Positions 35,076 through 47,000 of a DNA stretch of 64,000 nucleotides are shown here, piece after piece (within the stretch, counting starts at the first letter, position 1; the number at the start of each line of letters is the position of its first letter). This DNA comes from Atherinomorus stipes (lineage: Eukaryota; Chordata; Actinopteri; Atheriniformes; Atherinidae): NCBI GenBank assembly GCA_023101725.1, contig JALJCO010007871.1, positions 434,001-498,000 on the forward strand. The letters run 5' to 3'. The notes below the pieces were generated by a model. It was given only the letters and a program-made list of their open reading frames with translations, had not been told where the DNA came from and did no database searches. A program made the position numbers and the translations under genes.

Positions 35076-38000
35076 CAGCTTCCAGTGAAATAAGTTGAAA
35101 TTGACAAAGTAATAATGAATAGAAATTCTATGAAAATCATGACATTGATTTTGAATTGAGTTTCAACAAAAACATTAAAACACAAAAAATTTTAAAAGTA
35201 AAAAAGCAATGATGGCACTTGGAAGTTATAATTTTGTTGAGCAACACTTTGAGGCAATCACTGCAATCATGTGTTTTCTGTAATTTTCAAAGAGACGTCT
35301 TCACCCGCCGACAGGTATTTTGGTCCACTGTTTATGGGAAAGGTGCTCTAATGTGTCTGGGGCAGTTTTGTTTGTTTGTTTTTATTATTATTATTTTCAA
35401 CCACAATTCAAAAGCAATAATTTATTTCACTAAATTATAATTTTTAAAAAAATGATTAATTATTAGTTTCTTTAGTTTTTGTTATATGGATTACTGTTGT
35501 CAATTTAGCCTATTCTTTAATTGGAGGGTTGAATCATTTTGAGGACGACTGTCTATATATTGGATCCCACCTAACATTTACAGTTTGAGATATTAGGTTT
35601 ATTTCTAACACAGTTTTAACCTGATCATGTCATACCCACCTACGTGTGTTAAGGTTTTCTTCGTTTTTTACGAAGGAAAGCAGGCAGAGAGGTAAAGAAT
35701 CAGGCCAAAGAAATGGATGAATAAAAAAAATCAAGGACACATTGACTGTTATTGATAGTGTAGTCTTCTTTATTGTAGGCATACTGGCTGACCAGGAGAT
35801 GTCAGTGTTGTTCCTGATTAGTAAAACGTCAATGTCTCCCATTTGTTTTTTTGTTTTTTTCCCCTTTTTCTCAAAATAAGTTGGTTAAACTTTAATGTTT
35901 AAACATTCTTATTTGTTGTTGTTGTTGTATGCATTTTAAATTATATTCCTGCCCTTTGTCTTTTGGCCATATTTACCGACTGCTCTAACATATTACACCG
36001 TTATTTCAAACATGCGGGAATACGTTTATTCACAGGTTAGTGCTCAGTATGAAGCTTTCATTCAAAAGTTGGTGAGTAAGTTGTCATTATTGTCATTAGA
36101 AAATGCATGCTCTGTGCAGCTCCATGCACAGCCAAAGCAAGGAGAGCAAGGGACTACACCTGGATATCTCAGGCTGTTTTACACCAGTTCCCACAGGATT
36201 AGATGTCACATGTGCACACACACAGAGAATAATGCACTTCTAGTTGCGGCAGAGTTTTCTTCCAGTTTAGGCTTTGCAGTGTGATGTTTCATTTTACAGA
36301 CTCCTTTTCTTTGGAGAGAGAGAGAGAGAGAGAGAAAGATAATCGGTGTATTTCTATGTTTGGACGTTCGAGTTGACGTTCATCACTTTGATCCAGCCTT
36401 TGATTTTTAAAGTGAGGGCCCTCATCTTTAGTGTCTTTCCAACTGCTCCCTCCCCATCCTGCCCAGAGGCAGCCGCCCTCTCGCCTCTCATCACATACCC
36501 TCATCCTATTTCTTATCCTCTCATGTTCCCTTATCCCCTCTCATCCTCTGTTTGAACCAAACACGCAGTCTGAACATGACCACCCTGTCAACTTTGTGAA
36601 AATGTCCTTTTTGAATTTAGGTAAATGGCTAAATGACATGAAATTTTAACACATCTTTCATAAAGGATTATTGAAGGGCTTCTTTTTCAGACTTTAACCC
36701 AGGACTCTGTTGCATACTCAGCTATGAAAGTGCAATATTTGGAAGGAGGAGGGTGGGGGTCTTTTTGTATTGTCTGGCATGTCTGAATGATAAATGCACC
36801 TGTGACTTGGCTTGGACCTTTTTTAGATGTGCTCACCTGTGTCTCCTTGAGCAGATTCAGTCTGTTGGGTGTTACAAGATTTCTGCCTAAATTGTAGAGT
36901 GCCGCTGTTTTATTAACAACTCAAAAACAATTGGATGCTTATATTAACTAATAAATGTGTGTATTAAAAGTAGATTTAAAATGTTTTTAACAAGTGCATA
37001 TACTTAAATTTGGCTTGAGATATTGGCTGTTTATCTCTATTAATATTGAAACTGTTCTAATTTAAATATGAATACGCACAGACAGTGCATGTTTACATGC
37101 ACAGTTGAATCAAGCTAAGGCTATATTTGACGTGGACATTTCTTTGGACCAATGTGTTTGTCCCAGTATACATGCACAAGAGAGAAAAGTGGTACATCTG
37201 ACACTGCATTTCAATGGGACATGAAAGAAAATGATTGAGACATGTTGTGTCCTTTATGTCCTGTGATATTAATTGTAGCTGAAATCACTGCATAGATATA
37301 AGTGATTGGTGAATGGTGATTTTTTTTTCTGTTTTTTTGTTAAGATGCTGTTGGTAAAATCAGGATTTTATTAAACCAGATCAACAGTCTGCAAATACTG
37401 ACTGCAAGTTGACATTGGAGTCTTTTCAGTCACCCAACTTCTTTAAGCCTTTTGACAAAATAAACAGAAAAGAATGATTTGGGAACAAACACCTTTATTG
37501 GAAGTTGAGTATTAATGTACACTTAAGGTTTACTGTTTTTCCAAAATTTGCTAGACGATGGTTCTTTGGAAGATAATTTCTTGATCTGGGTTACTCAACC
37601 CGCTGAGGCCTCATAAGTTATTTATAAAAGTTCTTTAAATGTATGAAACACATTTAAAAAGTGATATTATTTTCATTTATTGTTTATGAACCTCATAATA
37701 GTATCTTTTTGTTGCTTTAAGGAGCAAAAAGCTAAATGGATTCACTGCAAGGTTTGCTGTTAAGCACTGCCTGTTGACCAAAATGAAGCGTGTCATTAGC
37801 CGCACCTCCCTCTACTTCTGCTCCACACCCCGCACGCCTTGTCTGCTAACAAATATCTGCCAAGTACAAACACATGGAGCAAAACAACAATACCATTATG
37901 TGGAACATGTTGAGCTCTGTAGCTGTACGTTAGTCCAGTCACAGATTCCAGACTCTGCTGGACCCATCGCTGGATTCAGGGCACTGCTAACACCAGGAGC

Positions 38001-41000
38001 TAATGCTAGTGCGCCTACTTTTCTGCATGAGTAAAAATGATATTTTAGCCTGCAAGACTGCATTTTGGTGTTTATTACAAATGTTAGCTGCACTGCCGAG
38101 CTTTTGACCTGACACAGCCATAAACAATTGCAAAACCCAGACCCATCGGTCGAATCAAGCCGCTCACAACCCAAGCTCTAGACATTAACCCATGCATGTA
38201 CTTAACTGTCCAGGAGAGGAAGAGCTAGCTCCGAGTCAAACTGTAGCTGCTTTAGTTCTCCCAGTGCTCTCCACCGTGGAAACAAGACCAGTGTTAATAC
38301 AGGTTTGGTCTCTTTAATTATCTGACAACTTCTTCACCAACAACCGCTGTTTCTTTAGAGGTAATGTCAGATTCAGGTTGGATCCTGGTTGTCTTCAGGT
38401 GAACATTTGCTTTCAATCTCCTTCATTTCGCTTCTAAACATGTGCTGCTGCCATTGGTCACTGCTTGTAACATTCTATAGAGAAGGAGAGGAACAAGGGC
38501 TCCAAGACGAGGGAGGAGATATTAATTCACATGAACGTACATGAACCCGCGGCGGGCCCGACTTTGTAAAGATGATGCTGGAGATCAACACAGAGAAACG
38601 CTGTGTGACATCATGCTGTCCTCCAGATGAAAATACACATCTAGTTCTTCACGTAGAGATTTTTTTTTCTTTCTATCTAGAAATGATGAACTTTCACCTG
38701 TTGCTCCTTTCAAGAAGTTATAGTAAAAATACAAGGTGTATCAAAAGGGAAACATTTTTTTGTTTGTTTTTTCTTTAAAGAAGGAAAAAGGAAAGTGATA
38801 AATGCCTCTCTTTTGTTACTTTTGGTTTCACTTTGGCAAAAGGTTAAACCCCAACATGCTGTACTGGACCTGCTCAGTAGATCAGACTGTGTTCCCGGTA
38901 TCGGTGTGTGTAACTGAGTGTGAATGGGCTGTTGTTGTTTTTTTGTTTGTTTGTTTTTGTTTTTTACCTCAAAGCAAATAACACTATGCAAAGGTGTGTA
39001 GACTCCCTCATTTCTTTATATTATCCTTCAAGAAGCCAGCCTTTTATGTGGTTGAACAATCATTTTCCAGGCTTTTTGAAGTGTTTTAGTTTAGTCCTTG
39101 TTCCTCACCATTTTCACATTTTTTTCTAAGCAACATAAGACTAACCTATGAATCATTCAAGTATAACAAAATGTACTTAACTCAAGTGTTTTGTCTACAT
39201 ATAACAGACAACTCAGCAAAGAACAATTATTTCCTGGTGATAGTTCATGACTTTTCCACAGAATTGTAGATGCTTACTTTAATATTTCGACATGCTCATG
39301 ATGACCACGCTCACTCATCAAGGCAAGTCCAGCTGAGGCAGATGAGAGTGATATGGAAACCAAAGTACTGTGAAAATGTACTTTTTCCTAATGACTGACT
39401 AATGGCAAAATCTAAGGCATGCATTTTAACCTGCTAGCAATGCTAGAGGAATGGTTAGTATTAGAATTCTCTAGATTTAGAGACCCTTGTTAGGATTTAG
39501 GTATCCATGAGGGTCAGTAAGGGATGCTGACTAGTAATTATCAAAGTCCAACAAGAGAACCTAACTGCAGTTACAATGACCGACAAGGGTGCCGCCATAC
39601 ATCCAATCCATACAGGAAGTCTCATGCGGAAGTTAGTTAAATACTGCCAAGAGTATCTATCTGCAGCTTGCAAATACATGTGTATAGTGTAGTCGGGTGG
39701 TCAGGGTTAGGAGAAGGGTCAGGGGTAGGGTTAGATTTTAGTAAGTTACATGAAAAAGAAACTTCCGATTAGGACTTCCGGCGTGGATTGGATATATGGC
39801 GACGAACCGTGACTGCAGTTGGGTCCTTCTCAAGTCCAAAGCCATCTTCACTGTACAGACAATATGTAATATGTGTTCCTACTTTCAAATCATTTCAGTC
39901 TAGAGTTAAGTGCAGCCAAATACTGATGATCTCTAACATCATATCCCCAAACCAGTGGCACCCTTGAACTGGTGCACCACTGGATGTATATGACTAGCTC
40001 AAGTGTTAACTGATGCTTGAAGTGGTGTGGGTACATTATCAAGCATGCCAAGCAGATTATATTTGAATATCATGCCAGGCTACATCACATGAGTTCATTC
40101 AAACTGTTCAAAAGGCCATGCATGCACTAATCTTACATAAAACACACACACACACACACTTTCGACAAACAGCTGTTCCAGAGCACACAGTCCTCCTCCC
40201 ACACACTTCCTTTCTCTTTTCCTCACCAGTTCTCCATCTTGCCTCTAATTCTGCTTTGCTGACTTCCATTTTCCTCTCCTCATTTTCTTGTCTTCTTCCG
40301 TTTATCTTTCACTCGTTTATCCATCTAACTGTCCATTTTGTTTAGCTTTTGTACCAGCCAGTGTTTAAGTAAGTGACAGATTCCCAAATGCTGGGATCAT
40401 GAACTGACTGTTTCCGTTACCTAAATCTGTTTTACATTTTCATGTACAGCATTTTTTGGTTAATATATGTTCATTTCAAGGCAGTCAGGGTGACACGATC
40501 CCCTTTATCTTACTAGTTTGCTCCACTTTGGATAGCAGTTTTTTATCCCACCTCATTCTGGATGACGTTCTTTCATCTAGATTGCCTGTCAGGGCTCAGA
40601 AAAGCCACGTTTTTCTTGCTATACCTCTAAAATTGGCTATTTGGTTTGTAAATTGAGACAGAGAAGCAGCCCTGGGTTTGTTTGGAATGAAGATGGATGA
40701 GGTTCGATTCAGAGGGAGTAGTTACAGCAAATGCTCTGTAGTTTAGGATGTGGCTTGTTTGGGGCAAATACTGTGATTTTTCTTGTACTTTTCCCTCTTG
40801 AAGTCAAGAATGGGGAAGACAATACATCATTTATGTTGTTTATTGAAGCTCTTATTTTGGCGTTTCTAAACATGTTCTTAGCTGGACATGTGTTTGTCCA
40901 ACAGTCATGCAGCAGCTACAGAGCTGATGTCATTGTTGATTGTGTGTCCCATTGTGAGTGCCGCAGATTAGAATCAGAAGGAAGCTTATGAGTTATGCTC

Positions 41001-44000
41001 TGGGCTTATGACTGCCCAGGGATAAAAGGAGAACACATGAAACTCAATCCCTTCATCAAAGAGGCGGCGGTGAGTGGAGAGGCAGACCTCAGAGCGAGGA
41101 GGTGGGGCGGGTGTGTGACTGAGGTGTCACCAGGTCTAATGCCATGGCATGCGAGGAAGGACAGCTGAGCAGTCAGCCTCTCTAAATGGTTAATCTCAAA
41201 ACACAGAAGACCCAGACCTGTTTGTGTGCTGTACACTGTCTGCTTATCAGCAGCAGATTAATATGGAGGGAGAAAAAAGTAAATCTGCTAAATAATTTAT
41301 ATGTTGGAATTAATTTGAAACAATTTTTTAAATTCTGATCATTTTCTTCCTAAAATGACAAAAGTAAGGTTTGAGATTGGAGCTAAAAACTTTTTTTTCT
41401 CTATCCACAGTAACACTCTTAATTAGTGGAATGCTGCATAAAGTAGATAGCAATTGTCTTGTTCTCCACCACAGGCGGGTAATGGGTTTCCACGGTGATG
41501 GTCTGGTTGGCTGACTGCCTCACCACTTGTACCTTGGGAGTAGAGCATGGTGAAATGTTTGTGCTCAAAGTAAAGGAGAACAGAATGGTAAGGAGGATAA
41601 ATGCAGTCAGTCAAGTGTCTTGGCCGGAGCAGAGAAAGCTGATTTAGCAGACAGTATGAGAACGAACAAGCAGCTTCTGGTTGTTTTTTGTTTTTAGCTG
41701 CTGATTCTCGTTACAGCCACGGTGGATCTTTGGATAGAAAAAGAAAAAGCTAAAGGCAGAATAATTCTCTTTAATGAGTGATACAGGAATGGAGAGTCAG
41801 GTTATTTTAGTAACTATCTGCTTTATTGAGCTTGTAACAATGAAAACGGGGAGAGCATGAGATGGTGAGGGACTAAAAAATCCAGGTCAGGTGTGAGGTT
41901 TCAAAAGTCCTACATGAATTGTAAATGTGAAAACAATTCATATCAAATAAGAAAAAATAGCCACTTCTGCGACTGCAAGGAAGTAGGAACAGCTAAGAGA
42001 TGGCTTTTAACAATGAGTAAAGAGAGGACAACAAAGGCTGATAAGTTTCTAAACACAAATGCAGTGTTTGATTGCTGATGACAGTTTTTGCTTTTTAAAC
42101 TTCTTCCAAGGTAAAAATATTCAGAAACTCATCTTGCTGTTGCCATTTGAATAAGGAAACCTGTTGATTTTTTTGGAAACAGTGTCCCCAGATATCCATG
42201 TTTACCCTCTGTGTTGGTGTCCATCACCGTAAGCAACCAACCCTCGTCACTCTGAGACCGACACAGTCCAAGTCGCCGTACTTCAGGGATAACGATGTGT
42301 ATTTTCAGATTTTTCAGTATAGAAAGAATCTATTTCTGAAATGGGCACCATAACAGTTTGGATAAAAACTCTGTTTAGAAGAAAAAAACACCAGTACATG
42401 TAGTCTAAGCCTCAGCTCAATTTATCATTTGTTATTGATTATTCCAAGATAAAAAGTTGTGTGAACTGAATTTGTGTACATACATGTTTTCTCAGTTTTT
42501 GCAAACTACTGTACTCCAGTAAGAAGAAGTAAAGACAGAAATATATTGTGTAACTGCAGAATGGTGGTGAAGAGGTTCTGTTCTGGTATCGGGATGGGAA
42601 GTAAATTTAGGGATGGTGAGAAGACAACAGCAGCTAAGTGGTCTATATCTGAGATCGGAGGAGCAGTGTACTGATCCTATTGTTGAAAAACATCAACATT
42701 GGTATCAGTATCAGATGACAGAATCAATCCCTCAGTTTGTGTGTTTATTTTTCTTGTGTAGGAACCAAAACGAGAGTCAATGCAAGATTTCTTTGAATGC
42801 AAAAGGGTTTGGGGCAAAAAGCCAAAAACTAAGATACCAGCTGGATTGTAGTTTGTACTTTTCATTAGTTATTTGTACACTTGGTTTGAAAAAAGAACAA
42901 CAAATAAGCTAAGAAGATCATAACACACTTCCTTTTCCTGCATGAAAGTACATAAGATGTTTTTATGATTAAGAAGCACAGATATCAGCATCAGTGATAC
43001 TGGCTCAGTATTTGTGTAGTATTGAATCAATACTGTTTTACTACACTACTTGTCTAGAAAATAGAAACTAGGCTTCTTTCCTAGGAAGCTTAAAGAAATG
43101 TGAAGATGAGTTTGTTAAAGACCAGGATGATCTCTGTGAGAGATCATGGGAGGGCTGCAGTCCAGGGGCTAAGGGTGGAGACATGCAGGGGGAGATGGGT
43201 GAAGCAGCATGGTCCGGCTGGCTGGCTGAGCCTGTGACCATGGAGGGGATTAGACAGGATTAACTGTGGGGTAACCTTCCCAAAGTGTCAGTCTGAGATC
43301 CAGAGTGCTGTGAAGCTGGCTGCCTGGGAATCCAGCCCAGGGGGCCCCCCAGCCCTGCACATTGGTTTTGTTTAACTTGGTGCCCTGCAACACTGAGCAC
43401 CGCAGAGTGCACCACAGCATAGAAGGTTTGGTTTTATCAAAGTCCGAATCTAACTATTACTGATTTCTTTGCTGTCAAAGTTACACATCATTTAAAAATG
43501 TTTAGTACAGACAAGCACAAAAACAAATAGCCTGTTCAGACAGACTGTTTTCTGTCAATTCTAACTCCTGGATTTCAGCCTAGCACGGTGGTCAAATTGA
43601 CTCACTGGGACAAAGTTATAGAGCAATCTGAGCGGGGGATGTTATGCATTCATTAAACGAATGCCATGCACTGTAACAGTAACACACATGCAATACTTTG
43701 AAAAGCTTTTCTGTCCCATTTTAAACAATTGCAAAATAAAGCTCACAATACCCCACATGATGGAAATTTGTTTTCAGTCCACAGGGAGTTTAGTCAGGAG
43801 AGTTGCACAACAAGGTGGAGTGAATAAAATCTTGACTTGGAAACAAGAAGATTGTGTGACCAGGACCATTAAAGCTGCATGAAATTGTTTTGAAGCACAA
43901 AGTGAAGACTCAGATGAGCATAGTTGAGCCTCAGCAAGGAGTTGCCTACTTCTGGCTGCACACAAACAAAGGAACATTCCATTTGAGTTCACTTTCTTGC

Positions 44001-47000
44001 CTCCTGTTCAAAGTCACAAGGTTAATATTCACAAGGGTTTTTTGGTTCAAAAATATCTGACAAAAATACCAGCGGTCTTTGGCTTGTTTGCCTTTATCCA
44101 ATGAAAGATTGTCTGTCCTATATCTAAAGAGGTGGCTCACAGTTTAGGGTCCTCGCACCCAAAAGAGTTACACGTATGAAACTATTACACATTTACCTGA
44201 TATTTAGAAGTTTACTGTATGTGAGGATTGAACACAACCCCCAGTGCTGTTTGACACAAAGGTACAGTAGACAAATTGGTTGTTGTGAGTTTGGAAATAA
44301 AAGTAAATTTGAAGGGGTGCTTTTATGGCTGTACAGTACTGGTCTGACTGATGTGATGTTGAATAAAAGGGCTTAGCTCCCAGGCTGAGCCGTGAATAAA
44401 ACATGCAATGCAAAGATGCTCATGCTTTGTGCACAGCTTTTTGTAAATAAGACAATGGTTCAAGGAAAAAGATGGTGGTCTGTTGTGTCAGAAAGCGTAG
44501 CAGTGGATTGAGATTTCATCCAACACACGTCCCCAGTTTAAACCATGCACAATGCAGGTACAATAGCACATTTTATAGCGCAAAGTCAGTCAAGTATACC
44601 TAAGGTGCATAGATTTCTTTATTCATGAAAAACATCCCCGTCAGCTTTTACTGCTCACAAAATGTTTCCTAAAAATGTTAAAAAGTCATGAAATGGAAAG
44701 AAAAGCAAGGTGCAAAACACAAAGAAAGAGTTCAGAGAGGCTCCAAAATTACTCAGCATCAAGTTGGAAAGAATTTGAGGGTTGCTGTGGTTTAGAAGAA
44801 CATTTGAAAACCAATACTGAAAGACCACAAACAGCCCTCCTACAGCACAACATGACGATGTAGTTAAAATCAATATATGGACTCAGTATCACGTCTGGAG
44901 AAACCGTCTTTACAAAACACCCTTAATTGCTGATTTTGCTTAAAACCTGCAATAATCTGTCCGTTACAGCACAGTTTGGATTCACAAGCTGCTCAATCCA
45001 CAGGTCAGTCAGAGAATTAACATACAGTATGTTTTCCCCTTTTCCCAATCTTTAGTACTTATTAGAAATGAAGAGCCTGATCCTGCCTCCAGAGCACATC
45101 TTGAAGAGGGGTGACAGCGAGGCAGTAGCATACGCTTTCTTCCACCTGCAGCACTGGAAGCGAGCAGAAGGAGCCTTAAACCTACTACACTGCACCTGGG
45201 AGGGCAGTATGTATCACTTGTATTTATTTTAACACTATCTTAGAGTATTTCCCCCCACAAGGAGAGCTGTCCTTTTTGTATCTCAAGTGCTTCACTGAAA
45301 ACAGAAGAACAAACAGAAGTTCTTCACTCAGCAACTAATTGTGGAGTTTTAATTTAACGTCATGTATCATTCTTTGCCTTTCCAGCCTTCAGAATAATCC
45401 CGTATCCACTGGAGAAGGGTCATCTGTTTTACCCTTACCCAGGATGCACAGAAACAGCAGACAGGGAACTACTGCCCTGTACGTACAGCAGCAGCTTTAG
45501 CCTACTTTGAAGTGTTTATCTGCACTGTCTGTAACAACATGTTGCCTTTGTGTTTCTTTCCTCTCTCATTTTGCTCCAGCATTCCATGAGGTGTCTGTAT
45601 ACCCAAAGAAAGAGCTTCCCTTCTTCATACTCTTCACAGCAGGCCTTTGCTCTTTCACTGCCATGCTGGCCATGCTCACACATCAGTTCCCTGAGCTCAT
45701 GGGTGTCTTTGCCAAAGCAGTAAGTACTACCACTGTTTGTCTTGATTTCATCTCAAAAGTCTCATTACTTTCCATTATTGAATATAAATTGACTAATTGG
45801 GTTCATCTTATTTTCCTTTTAATTATTATCCTTTTTTTGGTGTTTTATTTTTTTATTTTTTTATTAGATTTTTGTTACCTGAAAGTTAAAAACCCTGTTG
45901 CAACTTCTGCTTCTCTTCAATGTCTATAAGACTGAGGGCTCACAGTAATTGAAAGCCTGTAAAATCAGTCCCCCCCCCCCATGCTGTCCATGAATGACAC
46001 TGAGCAAAGCAGCTATGTAGCAATAGCAAACACTCCACATTAAATTCAATGGAGCTATAAATGGGTGAATGGCTTCTTGTTTATTTACTGCAGAAGTGTT
46101 TTCTGTTTTTAGCCAGTTTGTCAAAGTCTGCCCTTCAGCTAATCTGTTGTTTATGGTCTGCTTGTATATTAGGTCTGTCTTTTCATAGACTCATTGACTC
46201 ATAGCAAAAACAAGGCCACAGGGAACATCATGCTCTTCCCTTTTATTATGGGAAAGACTGGGTGCAGAGTGGTTTGTGTAGTGTTCAGAAAGCATGAAGT
46301 TGAGAGAGGAACACAAAGGGAAAACAGATTTCGGGTTTTTTTTGCTACCTTTGTCTGAGTAGGAAGACCATGGTTTGCCATTTGTTGTTTCTTTATTAAT
46401 GAGTACTAGATGTGCAAAGTGTGTTGAAGATGTTTCATGTGTTGGTTTAATTAATGCTTGGTTTGCACTTGTCTAGCTGGGATGATACTACCCTCATCTG
46501 AAACTATTAAATGTCAAGTCTATCAAGTATAGTTCAAATAGATTTCGTATGAAACCATTTTAACCCAAATCACTGGCACGTTTGCATTTTAAGTGCCATG
46601 AGATAAACTGGCCTGCTTGGGTATCCTAAATGTTATCAGTAGATCTGAATAGGTGCATTTTCAGTCTGTGATAAAACGCCCACTTATTCAGTTCCCTGTG
46701 AGTCAGTTTACAGAATTCACAAATACAGTATATGTCTTAAAGTAGCTGTATCATGCTCTCCAAACTTCCAAAAGTCAACTACATGCATACGCTAGATATA
46801 TATAATATGGAGTTTGAGGTGCATGCAGTGCCACAGAGACCCCTGACCCCTGAAGTTTCCATGAACAAAAAACACACAGTCACATGGTTAAAAGCTCACA
46901 AATGTCCATTTTTCATGGAAGGGCACCTTTAAATGATTTGTCTTTTTTTTTTTTTTCCTTTCTTCTTTGTCGTGGACAGTGAGACAAAAAGACTGGACAT

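Noticed and set aside
37774..38034. 86-residue open frame in st7l intron 11
   Set aside because: Lies in repeat-like sequence with no recognisable domain.
39700..39735. AGGGTTAGG-like motifs as an interstitial telomere
   Set aside because: Too short and irregular; lies in the loop of a foldback element.
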